Source of the DNA: Streptomyces fagopyri
GTDB lineage: Bacteria > Actinomycetota > Actinomycetes > Streptomycetales > Streptomycetaceae
Assembly (NCBI RefSeq): GCF_009498275.1
Contig: NZ_CP045643.1
Coordinates: forward strand, 4,092,001-4,156,000
DNA length: 64,000 bases
Direction of reading: 5' to 3'
Shown: piece by piece, positions 48,784-57,984 of the stretch
How positions within the stretch are numbered: the first letter of the stretch is position 1
Layout: each line of letters opens with the position of its first letter
Notes under the pieces: model-generated
Told to the model about the DNA's origin: nothing
Database searches by the model: none
Seen by the model: only the letters and a program-made list of their open reading frames with translations
Program-made: the position numbers and the translations under genes

Positions 48784-50154
48784 ATGAGGAGTTCCCTGAG
48801 GCCGGCCGCGGGGCTCGTCTGGCTGTTGGCCCTGGCCGCCGCGAGGTGCTCCTCCGGCGCCGACACCACGGACGCGGCACCCGGGGGCGCCGCGAAGACC
48901 GGTACGCCGACCAGTACGGCGACGACGGCACCCACCACCTCGTACGCGCCCTATGTGAGCGCCACCGCGGCCTCCGCGACGGACGCGACGGGGTCCCCGG
49001 CCCTCTACAATCTGGCCTTCGTGATCTCGGGCGGTGGTGGCTGCGTGCCCCGGTGGAACGGGACGGACGCCGTCGGCGACGCGGCCGTGAAGTCCCGTGT
49101 CGCGGCGCTCGACGCCGTCGGGTCGACCCGGGCCGACTTCGACGTCGAGGGCGCCGTACTGACCGACTCCGCCTCGGTCGCCCTGCGTTCCGAGGCGATC
49201 GCGCTGCTCGAGTCCGCGAACGACCACACCGTGCGGGTCTCCACCGTGAACGTCATGACGATGAACTACGGGAGTTCGTACACCGGTGACATGGGTGACT
49301 ACACGGAGACCGCCGCCCTGGCGGCCCATGACCAGCTGGAGGACGTCTTCGGGCTGTCGAGCGCGGCGGCCTGGCAGGGGCTCGCGCTCACCTCGATGAT
49401 CGGGGACAACGACGTGGCGGGCGAGACGTCCGGACTCGCGGACGCGGCCCGGGTGCGGGCCTTCGCCGAGGAGAAGGGAATCGCCTGGGTGTCGATGTGG
49501 TCGACGTTCCGGGACCGGCAGTGCTCCGGCGACGACGCGGCCTCCGACGGCGCGGCCACCGACTGCAGTGGGGTGAGGCAGAGTCCGGGGGCGTTCGCGC
49601 GGGCCTTCGCGGGGCGAACCGCACCGGGTCGACGGCCGGCGGAAAGGCGCCGACGGCCGAGCGGAACCGTGGGGGCGGCCGAGCGGAACAGTGGGGGCGG
49701 CCGCCGGGCCGCAGCGGCTCAGCGGCGTCGGTGCACCAGCCGGCCGGCGCACACGGTCGCGACGCACGCGCCGTCCGTGTCGAACACCGCGAGGTCGGCG
49801 CGTCCGGTGTCGACGATCACGCTCTCACGGACCCGGGGAAGCACGGCGATCTCGTTGCGGACGGCGGCGGCCCTCAGTTCGGCGGTGTCCGTGTACCGCT
49901 CCAGTACGGCGGTGGAGCCCGACTTCAGGACCGCGTGCAGCCGTTCGCGCGGGGACGGCGCCTGCGGCAGCGGGCCCTCGTGGACCAGCGCGGGCCCGAG
50001 CACGCCGGGCCAGCGCCTCAGCCTCGCCTCCGGAAAGCGTTCCCGCAGCTCGCTCAGGGGTCCGGCCCCCACGACCCGGTCCCCCCGCACGGCGACCGCG
50101 CCGTCCCGCACCGGCTCCGTGTCCCAGCGAAGGCGCAGCTCGTCGGCGGCGTGA
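48784..50154 (+). pseudogene. Degenerate GH18 chitinase-like gene
   Basis: The first 275 residues resemble a Streptomyces family-18 chitinase. They comprise a secretion signal with a possible lipid-attachment Cys (LAAARCSSG), LYNLAFVISGGGGC, ADFDVEGAVL (the DxDxE catalytic motif), VSTVNVMTMNYG and AWVSMWSTFRDRQC. Two stretches that normally lie between these blocks are missing in frame: the strand with the SxGG motif before DFDVEG, and about 30 residues after EAIALLE. Homology ends near 49,614; the frame then runs on to 50154 through a 22-bp tandem repeat (49655-49698) and antisense to the next gene. The stop codon appears lost. Probably non-functional. Confidence 0.65.
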
Positions 50155-50165
50155 ATGGTCAGCAC
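49719..50165 (-). CDS. Short amidohydrolase-like protein lacking the catalytic barrel
   Basis: 148 residues. The N-terminal 60 (LTIHAADELRLRW...VAVRGDRVVGAGPLSEL...PGVLGPALVHEG) are the beta-sandwich and first strand of an amidohydrolase/imidazolonepropionase. The C-terminal 40 (RADLAVFDTDGACVATVCAGRLVHRRR) are the matching end of the sandwich. The 250-300-residue metal-binding TIM barrel between them is reduced to about 45 residues with no HxH or other metal motif. It starts 7 bp downstream of mqnC and is co-directional, so it is probably co-transcribed and linked to menaquinone synthesis or its regulation. Function unknown. Confidence 0.7.
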   Translation of the reverse strand: MLTIHAADELRLRWDTEPVRDGAVAVRGDRVVGAGPLSELRERFPEARLRRWPGVLGPALVHEGPLPQAPSPRERLHAVLKSGSTAVLERYTDTAELRAAAVRNEIAVLPRVRESVIVDTGRADLAVFDTDGACVATVCAGRLVHRRR

Positions 50166-50172
50166 GACGGGG

Positions 50173-51372
50173 TCAGTTGGACGCGAGCAGCTTCAGCTCG
50201 GGGTGGGCGGTGCCGCCCGCGATCGCGGTGGACGAGATGTGCGACATGACCCGCTCGTCGACCGGGTCGTCCGCCGGGTCGTCGTGGACCACGATGTGCT
50301 CGTAGGTCGTGGCCCGCTGGGCGGGCACGCGCCCGGCCTTGCGGATCAGGTCGATGATCTCCATGCGGTTGGAGCGGTGCTTGGCGCCCGCCGAGGAGAC
50401 GACGTTCTCCTCCAGCATGATCGAGCCGAGGTCGTCCGCGCCGTAGTGCAGCGAGAGCTGGCCGACCTCCTTGCCGGTGGTCAGCCAGGAACCCTGGATG
50501 TGGGCCACGTTGTCGAAGAAGAGCCGGGCGATCGCGATCATGCGCAGGTACTCGAAGAGCGTGGCCTGCGTACGGCCCTTGAGGTGGTTGTTCTCGGGCT
50601 GGTAGGTGTACGGGATGAAGGCGCGGAAACCGCCGGTCCGGTCCTGTACGTCGCGGATCATCCGCAGGTGTTCGATGCGTTCGGCGTTGGTCTCACCGGT
50701 GCCCATGAGCATCGTCGAGGTCGACTCGACACCCAGCCCGTGCGCGGTCTCCATGATCTCCAGCCAGCGTTCGCCGGACTCCTTGAGCGGGGCGATCGCC
50801 TTGCGCGGCCGGGCGGGCAGCAGTTCGGCGCCGGCGCCCGCGAAGGAGTCCAGGCCCGCCTGGTGGATGCGGGTGATGGCCTCCTCGACGCTCACCTCGG
50901 AGATCCTGGCCATGTGCTCGACCTCGGAGGCTCCCAGCGAGTGGATGACCAGCTGGGGGAAGTTCTCCTTGATCGCGGAGAAGTGCTTCTCGTAGTACTC
51001 CACGCCGTAGTCCGGGTGGTGTCCGCCCTGGAACATGATCTGGGTGCCGCCGAGTTCGACGGTCTCCGCGCAGCGGCGCAGGATGTCGTCGAGGTCGCGG
51101 GTCCAGCCCTTGGCGGTGTCCTTGGGCGCGGCGTAGAACGCGCAGAACTTGCACGCCGTGACGCACACGTTCGTGTAGTTGATGTTCCGCTCGATGATGT
51201 ACGTCGCGATGTGCTCGGTGCCGGCGTACCTGCGGCGGCGTACGGCGTCGGCGGCGGCGCCCAGCGCGTGCAGCGGGGCGTCACGGTAGAGGTCGAGCGC
51301 CTCTTCCGGGGTGATGCGCCCACCCTCGGCGGCACGGTCGAGGACGGACTGAAGGTCGGCCTTCTCGGTCAC
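50173..51372 (-). CDS. mqnC: Cyclic dehypoxanthinyl futalosine synthase (radical SAM)
   Basis: 399 residues. The radical-SAM cluster motif is CVTACKFCAFYA (CxxxCxxC) at about residue 75. The futalosine-pathway hallmarks GGTQIMFQGGHHPDYG, TSTMLMGTGETNAERIEHL and FIPYTYQPENNHLKG follow. It cyclises dehypoxanthine futalosine, forming the naphthoquinone carbocycle of menaquinone. The GTG at 51372 (TEKADLQSVL) is preferred; ATG 51390 is 6 codons upstream and also possible. The second radical-SAM enzyme of the pathway (mqnE) and the first enzyme (mqnA) lie 3-11 kb away. Confidence 0.95.
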   Translation of the reverse strand: MTEKADLQSVLDRAAEGGRITPEEALDLYRDAPLHALGAAADAVRRRRYAGTEHIATYIIERNINYTNVCVTACKFCAFYAAPKDTAKGWTRDLDDILRRCAETVELGGTQIMFQGGHHPDYGVEYYEKHFSAIKENFPQLVIHSLGASEVEHMARISEVSVEEAITRIHQAGLDSFAGAGAELLPARPRKAIAPLKESGERWLEIMETAHGLGVESTSTMLMGTGETNAERIEHLRMIRDVQDRTGGFRAFIPYTYQPENNHLKGRTQATLFEYLRMIAIARLFFDNVAHIQGSWLTTGKEVGQLSLHYGADDLGSIMLEENVVSSAGAKHRSNRMEIIDLIRKAGRVPAQRATTYEHIVVHDDPADDPVDERVMSHISSTAIAGGTAHPELKLLASN

Positions 51373-51443
51373 CGGGAGCGTCCCTTTCATAAGGGTGTGG
51401 ACGGACCTGGCCAGCCTACGCCAGCCCCGCCGGACGCCCGACG

Positions 51444-52244
51444 TCAGGCCGCGTACGCCCCCATCAGCAGTCCGACGTACGCACCGGCGATCAGGAACGG
51501 CCCGAACGGGATCGATGTCCTGCGCCCGGCGCGGCGCGCGAGGACGAGCCCCAGTCCGTACAGCCCCCCGAACAGGAACCCGGCGAAGGTCCCGAGGACG
51601 ACGGTTCCCCATCCGTACCAGCCGAGCACCGCCCCGAGGCCCACCGCGAGCTTCACGTCCCCGAACCCCATGCCGTTCGGGTTGACGAGGAAGAGGAGGA
51701 AGAAGGCGCAGCCCAGCGCGAGTGCCCCGAACAGGGCGGTCGGCCAGTCCCCGGTGTGCTCGGGGACGACGGCGGCCGCGCCCAGCAGCGCGAGCGCGAG
51801 ACCCGCGAGCGGCAGGGTGAGCACGTCCGGCAGCCGCTGCACCCCGAAGTCCACGAGCGCGAGCAGCACGCCGAGCGGTGCGAGCAGCAGCCAGGCGCCC
51901 AGCTCGGGGCGGGTGCCGGTGGCGAGCGACAGGCCGGCGCAGACCAGCGCGGTGGTGAGGGCCACGAGAGGCGTGCGCGGCCCGTACGACGCCGCGGCGG
52001 CGAGCCGTGGCGGACGCCCCGCGGCACCGGACGCCACCGGCACCGTACGGCCGGCGCACTCGGCGCAGCGGGCGGGTCCGAGCCAGCCGCCCGCGACACC
52101 GGTGATGGTGTGTCCGCCGGGACACCGGTCCCGCCATGCCTCGTCCGGCTCGACGGAGAAGCGGTGGGCGGCCCGTGGCACGAGCACTCCCACGGCCGCG
52201 CCCCAGGCGGCGGCGACGGCGGTCAGCCAGAGAACGGGGTCCAC
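51444..52244 (-). CDS. A24-family prepilin peptidase / leader peptidase
   Basis: 266 residues with about seven membrane segments. The two catalytic aspartates are in LALVDFGVQRLPD and GFGDVKLAVG (GxGDxK). Its N-terminal region holds RCPGGH and CAEC cysteine pairs, like the zinc-binding loop of type IV prepilin peptidases, although here only partly conserved. It would process prepilin-like leader peptides of type II secretion or Flp/Tad pili. No pilin gene is in the window, so the substrate is elsewhere. Confidence 0.87.
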   Translation of the reverse strand: MDPVLWLTAVAAAWGAAVGVLVPRAAHRFSVEPDEAWRDRCPGGHTITGVAGGWLGPARCAECAGRTVPVASGAAGRPPRLAAAASYGPRTPLVALTTALVCAGLSLATGTRPELGAWLLLAPLGVLLALVDFGVQRLPDVLTLPLAGLALALLGAAAVVPEHTGDWPTALFGALALGCAFFLLFLVNPNGMGFGDVKLAVGLGAVLGWYGWGTVVLGTFAGFLFGGLYGLGLVLARRAGRRTSIPFGPFLIAGAYVGLLMGAYAA

Positions 52245-52338
52245 GCGCCCACCCTACGCAGCCGGCCGCGGTCCGGGCAGGGCGTGCCTCCCACGGTCCG
52301 TCGCCGCCGCCCGGGAGCCATGGCCGGTGCGCGGTCGG

Positions 52339-54132
52339 CTAGTTGGGCAGTTTCGACATCCGGGCCACCGGATCGCCCGCGTCCGGGTTGTCGGTGTCGT
52401 ACTTGAGGTCGCCCCCGGCCGGTGTCAGCCGCACCTCGTGGCTGCCGGTCGTGCAGGTGCCGGGGTTGGACTTCCTGGCGACGCTCGTCGCGGTGAGCCG
52501 CTGGTCCGTGACCTTCCTCAGCACGAGTACGTCCTCGCAGACGCCGCCGATCAGATCGGTCGACCGGAACGTGCCCACTTCCTCGCCCGCGGCGGCGCGG
52601 TGCAGGGTGACGCGGAACGTGCCCGCGGGCAGCTTCCCGTCCAGCGCGTAGCCGTCGCCCTCCCAGGTGCCGAGGTACTTCGCGGGCACCGGACCGGGCT
52701 CCGTGTCCGCCGGGCCGGAGGTGTCCGGCGACGCCGCCGGACGGCTCGCCGTCGAGTCGGCGCCGCCGGAGTCCGAGGAATGATCGCCGCCCGGCAGCAG
52801 GTCGAAGAGGAACGCCGAGCCCACCGTCACCGCCGCGAGTGCTCCGGCGACCGCGAGGGCGAGCGTGCAACTGACCCTGCGCCCACGGCCGTCCGTACCG
52901 GGGACCGAGGTCGTGGCCAGACTGACGGAGAGCTTGCCGGGCTCGCGGCCGGGGCCGGTGGAGTGGCCGGTCCTGGCCTCGGCCGCGTCCCTGGGCTCGC
53001 GCTGGTCCGGTACGTACGTGGGGTGCGCGGGGTGCGCGGGCCGGTCGGGGTACGGGGGCATGGACGGCGGCGGCCCGAAGACTCCGCCGGTCGCGTGCGG
53101 GCCGGCTCCCGATGTCCCCACCTGCGGTGTCCCGGCGCGCGAAGTGCCGCTCCCCGGCGTCCCGGGGCCGGAGTCCGAGCCCGCCGAAGGGCTGTCGAAC
53201 CCCACCGGTCCCGGCGGCGCGGCCTCCGCCGCCTCCAGGTTCAGCAACTGCACCGCGCCGCGGCTGACCTGCTCGACCAGGGGTCCCGGCAGCCATCCCG
53301 CCGTCACCGAGCGCGCCGCTCCGCCGGGAGCCAGTCGCGCGGCCACCTCGGCGGGGGCCGGCCGGCCGGCCGGGTTCTTCGCCAGACAGGCCGCCGCCAG
53401 GTCCCGCAGCTCGCCCTCCAGGGAGCCGAGCCGGGGTTCCTCGTGCACCACCTTGTAGAGGAGGGCGGCCGAGGAGTCACCGGGGAAGGGGGACTCCCCC
53501 GTCGCCGCGTACACCAGCACCGCGCCGAGCGAGAAGACGTCGGCCGCGCCCGTGACCGCCTTGCCGAGGATCTGCTCCGGCGACATGTAGCCGGGCGAGC
53601 CGACGGAGACGCCCGTCGAGGTGAGCGAGGCCGTGCCGTCGGTCGCGCGGGCGATGCCGAAGTCGATGAGGAGGGGGCCGTCGAGGGTCAGCAGGACGTT
53701 GGACGGCTTGACGTCGCGGTGGACGAGGCCGAGCACGTGCACCGCCCCGAGCGCCTCGGCGAGGCCCGCGCCCAGCACCCGTACGGACGGAACGGGCAGC
53801 GGGCCGGCGTCCGCGACGGCGGCCGCGAGCGAGGGACCGGCCGCGTATCCGGTCGCGACCCAGGGCACCGGTGCCTCCGGGTCCGCGTCCAGGACCGGCG
53901 CCGTCCACGCGCCGCCCACCCGCCGCGCGGCCTCGACCTCGCGACGGAACCGGGCACGGAACTCCTCGTCCAGCGCGAAGTGCGGGTGCACGATCTTGAC
54001 CGCGACCGTACGTCCGCCCGCGCTGCGGCCCAGGTACACGCGCCCCATGCCGCCGGAGCCGAGCCGGCCGAGCAGCCGGTAGGGCCCCACGACCGTGGGT
54101 TCGTCGACTCCGAGCGGCTGCATGACACTCAC
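52339..54132 (-). CDS. Membrane-anchored Ser/Thr protein kinase (PknB-like)
   Basis: 597 residues. The kinase domain (about 15-270) has the Gly-rich loop GRLGSGGMGRVYLG, catalytic Lys VAVKIV, the HRD motif VHRDVKPSN, DFG as IDFGIA and the APE equivalent SPEQ. A Pro/Gly-rich juxtamembrane stretch (280-410) leads to one membrane segment (about 415-440, ALAVAGALAAVTVGSAFLF). An extracellular beta-rich domain of about 110 residues with three cysteines follows; it is not PASTA and might bind an unknown ligand. Alternative start ATG 54123. It sits between mqnA and the prepilin peptidase, all on the minus strand. Confidence 0.92.
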   Translation of the reverse strand: MSVMQPLGVDEPTVVGPYRLLGRLGSGGMGRVYLGRSAGGRTVAVKIVHPHFALDEEFRARFRREVEAARRVGGAWTAPVLDADPEAPVPWVATGYAAGPSLAAAVADAGPLPVPSVRVLGAGLAEALGAVHVLGLVHRDVKPSNVLLTLDGPLLIDFGIARATDGTASLTSTGVSVGSPGYMSPEQILGKAVTGAADVFSLGAVLVYAATGESPFPGDSSAALLYKVVHEEPRLGSLEGELRDLAAACLAKNPAGRPAPAEVAARLAPGGAARSVTAGWLPGPLVEQVSRGAVQLLNLEAAEAAPPGPVGFDSPSAGSDSGPGTPGSGTSRAGTPQVGTSGAGPHATGGVFGPPPSMPPYPDRPAHPAHPTYVPDQREPRDAAEARTGHSTGPGREPGKLSVSLATTSVPGTDGRGRRVSCTLALAVAGALAAVTVGSAFLFDLLPGGDHSSDSGGADSTASRPAASPDTSGPADTEPGPVPAKYLGTWEGDGYALDGKLPAGTFRVTLHRAAAGEEVGTFRSTDLIGGVCEDVLVLRKVTDQRLTATSVARKSNPGTCTTGSHEVRLTPAGGDLKYDTDNPDAGDPVARMSKLPN

Positions 54133-54224
54133 AGCTCATCCCTCCCCCGTACGCACTGGACGCACTGCCCAGCAGGGTAGTTCCGTACGCCTCCGAACGC
54201 CCGGAGCCCCAGGGCTTCACGGCC

Positions 54225-55082
<858 letters not shown>

Positions 55083-55242
55083 CTAGACCCCATGCGGTAC
55101 GGTGCAGTCCTCAGGGTCCCCGCGAGGCTTCAGCGGCCGCCGCGACCCCCCTCCGGTCACCTCGCGACGGTGGGCCGACAGCACGATGTCAACGTACGCG
55201 CCGGACGGGTCGGACATCCGGGTGACGTGATCTTTCCCCCTA

Positions 55243-55270
55243 TTGCTTTCGGCTGCCTGCGTGCTAGGCT
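55243..55270 (+). promoter_or_regulatory. Putative promoter of the cold-shock gene
   Basis: A -35-like TTGCTT (55243-55248), a 16-bp spacer and a -10-like TAGGCT (55265-55270) would start transcription near 55277. That leaves an unusually long leader of about 140 nt before the cold-shock start, as is common for cspA-type genes whose leaders act as thermosensors. Confidence 0.45.
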
Positions 55271-55416
55271 CGCCGCAAGTTGCAGTTTGGTTTCCCTTGC
55301 AGTACAGAGCCTGCGGAGCATGTGACCGCGGGCTCTTGTCGTTTTCAGACGTATGCAGTTGTTTACACAATCGCAGGTTCTGGAGCAGGGCAACCCTTTG
55401 GGCCCAAGGAGGGCTT

Positions 55417-55620
55417 ATGGCTACCGGAACCGTGAAGTGGTTCAACGCCGAAAAGGGCTTTGGTTTCATCGCCCAGGAAGGCGGCGGCCCGGACGTCTTC
55501 GTCCACTACTCCGCGATCAACGCGAGCGGATTCCGCTCTCTCGAAGAGAACCAGGCGGTTTCCTTCGACGTCACGCAGGGTCCGAAGGGCCCGCAGGCGG
55601 AGAACGTCACCCCGCTCTAA
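55417..55620 (+). CDS. cspA: Cold-shock protein (CspA family)
   Basis: 67 residues, a single cold-shock domain with RNP1 (KGFGFIAQ) and RNP2 (VFVHYSAI), starting [15 protein letters not shown]. It binds single-stranded RNA/DNA as an RNA chaperone. The start is preceded by AAGGAGGGC. Known Streptomyces homologs are called scoF or cspA-like. It lies in a monocistronic unit with its own promoter, long leader and terminator. Confidence 0.95.
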   Translation: MATGTVKWFNAEKGFGFIAQEGGGPDVFVHYSAINASGFRSLEENQAVSFDVTQGPKGPQAENVTPL

Positions 55621-55673
55621 GCCTTCGGCTCCATGAGCCCAATGCTTTGATCCGGAACGGATAGCAGTACCCA

Positions 55674-55706
55674 AGGAGCCCCGCGCCAGCCGGTCGCGGG
55701 GCTCCT
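55674..55706 (+). terminator. Terminator of the cold-shock gene
   Basis: AGGAGCCCCGCG (55674-55685) pairs perfectly with 55695-55706 around a 9-base loop, and GCCTTTCCC follows. A classical 12-bp terminator stem. Confidence 0.85.
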
Positions 55707-55743
55707 GCCTTTCCCACCGCTCGCCAGGCATCACGCCCCACGG

Positions 55744-55803
55744 TTCACGGCTTCACGGCTTCACGGCTTCACTGCTTCACTGCTTCACTGCTTCACTGCT
55801 TCA
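55744..55803. repeat. 8-bp tandem repeat covering the stop codon of the acyl-CoA ligase gene
   Basis: Seven full copies of TTCACNGC run head to tail (three TTCACGGC at 55744-55767, four TTCACTGC at 55768-55799), with a partial eighth. The last copies contain the ligase stop codon on the minus strand (AAG CAG TGA). The length of the array is likely to vary between strains. Confidence 0.8.
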
Positions 55804-57691
55804 GGTACAGGCTCTCGATCTCCTTGCCGAAGTCCCGTTCGATCGCGGCCCTCTTGAGCTTCAGGGTGGGGGTCACATGACCGGCCTCCTCCGTGAAGTC
55901 CACCGGGAGGACGGCGAAGCGGCGGATGGACTCGGGGCGGGAGACGAGCTTGTTGGCCTCGTCGATCGCGCGCTGGATGATGACGTTCAGTTCGGGATCG
56001 TCGACGAGCAGTTCCGGCGGCACGGGATGCTTGCCGATCATCTGCCGCCAGTGGGTGATGCCGTCGAGGTCGAGGGTCACGAGAGCGGTGACGTAGGGCC
56101 GGCGGTCCCCGAGCACGATGCACTGGGCGATCAGGGGGTGCGAGCGGAGCCAGTTCTCCAGGGGCGCGGGGGCCACGCTCTTGCCGCCCGCGGTGATCAG
56201 GATCTCCTTCTTGCGGCCGGTGATGGACAGATAGCCCCCGTCGTCCAGCTCGCCGATGTCACCGGTGGCGAACCAGCCGTCGGGAGCGGCGCCGACCACC
56301 CCGCCCGCGTGCGGATCCCAGTAGCCGCGGAAGATCTGTCCGCCGCTCAGCAGGACCTCACCGTCGCCCGCGATCCGTACCCGGGTGCCCGGCATCGGCC
56401 AGCCCACCGTTCCCAGCCGGGGTTTGAGCGGCGGCGTGACCGTGGCGGCCGCGGTGGCCTCCGTCAGCCCGTACCCCTCGTAGATGTCGATGCCGGCGCC
56501 CGCGTAGAACGCGGCGAGGCGGCGGCCCAGCGGGGAGCCGCCGCAGATCGCGTAACGGACCTTGCCGCCGAGCGCGTTGCGGATACGCCGGTAGACGAGC
56601 GGGTCGTAGAGGGCGCGGGCCACTCGCAGGGCGCGGGAGGGACCCGGGCCGGTGCCGTGCTGCCGGGCCTCGACCGCCTCGCCGTAACGGCAGGCGATGC
56701 GTGCCGCCCGGTCGAAGGACGCGCCGCGGCCCAGCTTCTCGGCCGTCGCCCGGCCGGTGTTGAACACCTTCTCCAGGACGTACGGGATGGCCAGCAGGAA
56801 CGTGGGCCGGAAGCTCGCCAGGTCGGCGAGCAGGTCCTCGGTACGCAGGCTCGGCGCGTGCCCCAGCCGCACCCGGGCCCGCAGACAGGCCACCGCGACC
56901 ATCCGTCCGAAGACGTGCGAGAGGGGCAGGAAGAGGAGCATGGACGCGGCGTCCGACGTCCTGCTCCTGAAGATCGGGTGGAGCAGCTCGATCGCGTTGT
57001 CGATCTCGGCGAAGAAGTTGCCGTGGGTGAGTACGCAGCCCTTGGGACGGCCGGTCGTGCCCGAGGTGTAGATGACGGTGGCGAGCGTGTCGGGGCCCAG
57101 CACGCCCCGGCGCACGGCGACTTCCTGGTCAGGGACGTCCCGGCCCCGCTCGGCCAGCCGCTCCACATGCCCCTTCTCGAAGACCCACATGTGCCGCAGG
57201 TCGGGGATGCGGTCGCGCTCCGGGCCGAGCGCGGACGCCTGGGCCACGGTCTCCGTGGCGAGGGCGACGGCTCCCGAGTCCTGGAGGATCCAGCGGACCT
57301 GGAAGGCGGAGGAGGTCGGATAGACGGGCACGGTGACGAGCCCGGCCGCCCAGGCGGCGAAGTCCAGCAGCGTCCACTCGTACGTCGTCCGGGCCATGAT
57401 CGCGATACGGTCGCCCGGCGCCAGCCCCTCGGCTATCAGGCCCTTCGCGACCGCCAGCACCTCGGCGGCGAACTCGGCCGCCGTCACGTCCTTCCAGCCG
57501 CCGTCGGCGTCCTTGCGGCTGAGGACCGGTTCCCCGGGGGCCTCGCCGGCGTTGTCGAACGGGATGTCGGCGAGCGAGCCATGGGTCACCGGCGCGGCCA
57601 GGGGCGGCACGGACACCTCGCGCACGATGCCGTCCAACCGCCTGATCTCGGGCTCCACGAGGGAGGGCGGGGAGTGGTACGGGCTGGGCAC
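55793..57691 (-). CDS. Long-chain acyl-CoA ligase / AMP-dependent synthetase
   Basis: 632 residues. The AMP-binding motifs are IYTSGTTGRPKGC, GYGLTEATAAA, TGDIGELDDGGYLSITGR and KKEILITAGGKSVAP with the catalytic Lys region. Length and motif spacing fit the FadD15/long-chain fatty-acid-CoA ligase group. It activates a fatty acid to acyl-AMP and then acyl-CoA. The last two codons lie inside the 8-bp repeat array. Divergent from the MaoC gene across a spacer with an operator-like palindrome, so probably part of a fatty-acid utilisation regulon. Confidence 0.92.
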   Translation of the reverse strand: MPSPYHSPPSLVEPEIRRLDGIVREVSVPPLAAPVTHGSLADIPFDNAGEAPGEPVLSRKDADGGWKDVTAAEFAAEVLAVAKGLIAEGLAPGDRIAIMARTTYEWTLLDFAAWAAGLVTVPVYPTSSAFQVRWILQDSGAVALATETVAQASALGPERDRIPDLRHMWVFEKGHVERLAERGRDVPDQEVAVRRGVLGPDTLATVIYTSGTTGRPKGCVLTHGNFFAEIDNAIELLHPIFRSRTSDAASMLLFLPLSHVFGRMVAVACLRARVRLGHAPSLRTEDLLADLASFRPTFLLAIPYVLEKVFNTGRATAEKLGRGASFDRAARIACRYGEAVEARQHGTGPGPSRALRVARALYDPLVYRRIRNALGGKVRYAICGGSPLGRRLAAFYAGAGIDIYEGYGLTEATAAATVTPPLKPRLGTVGWPMPGTRVRIAGDGEVLLSGGQIFRGYWDPHAGGVVGAAPDGWFATGDIGELDDGGYLSITGRKKEILITAGGKSVAPAPLENWLRSHPLIAQCIVLGDRRPYVTALVTLDLDGITHWRQMIGKHPVPPELLVDDPELNVIIQRAIDEANKLVSRPESIRRFAVLPVDFTEEAGHVTPTLKLKRAAIERDFGKEIESLYLKQ

Positions 57692-57929
57692 GGGGCGACT
57701 CCTTCGTCTGCCGGAACCAGGACGGTGTGGGGGGCCGCAGCCTCATACGGGGCCGGCGGGCGGGGGGTTCATGCGAGGCAGCGGCGTGCGGGATCGTACG
57801 GGGCCGGAGTGTGGGGTTTGTGGGCTTCCGGGGCGGGCGAGGTGCGAGTTACCCGAGGTAGCCAGGGCGGACCGGCACACCCGCCCGTCCGGCGGTCGAG
57901 GGGACCCGGACCTGGCCGGTGACGTAGTC

Positions 57930-57957
57930 TTACCCTGGGTAACTTACTCCAGGGTAA
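57930..57957. promoter_or_regulatory. TetR-type operator-like palindrome
   Basis: TTACCCTGG (57930-57938) and CCAGGGTAA (57949-57957) are exact inverted repeats around a 10-base spacer GTAACTTACT, which itself carries a TTAC/GTAA pair. A degraded relative, GTTACCCGAGGTAGC, occurs near 57,848. Lying 28 bases upstream of the MaoC gene and between it and the divergent ligase gene, this has the form of a FadR/TetR-class operator. The nearby TetR protein (59119) is the natural candidate, by inference. Confidence 0.6.
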
Positions 57958-57984
57958 ATTCACGTCCTCACTGGGAGTTGGACA

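Noticed and set aside
50155..54180. 1341-residue + strand frame from mqnC to the kinase
   Set aside because: Antisense shadow of mqnC, the prepilin peptidase and the kinase; no domain, extreme His/Arg content.
55744..55803. CRISPR-like repeat array
   Set aside because: 8-bp units with no spacers and no cas genes; a simple tandem repeat.
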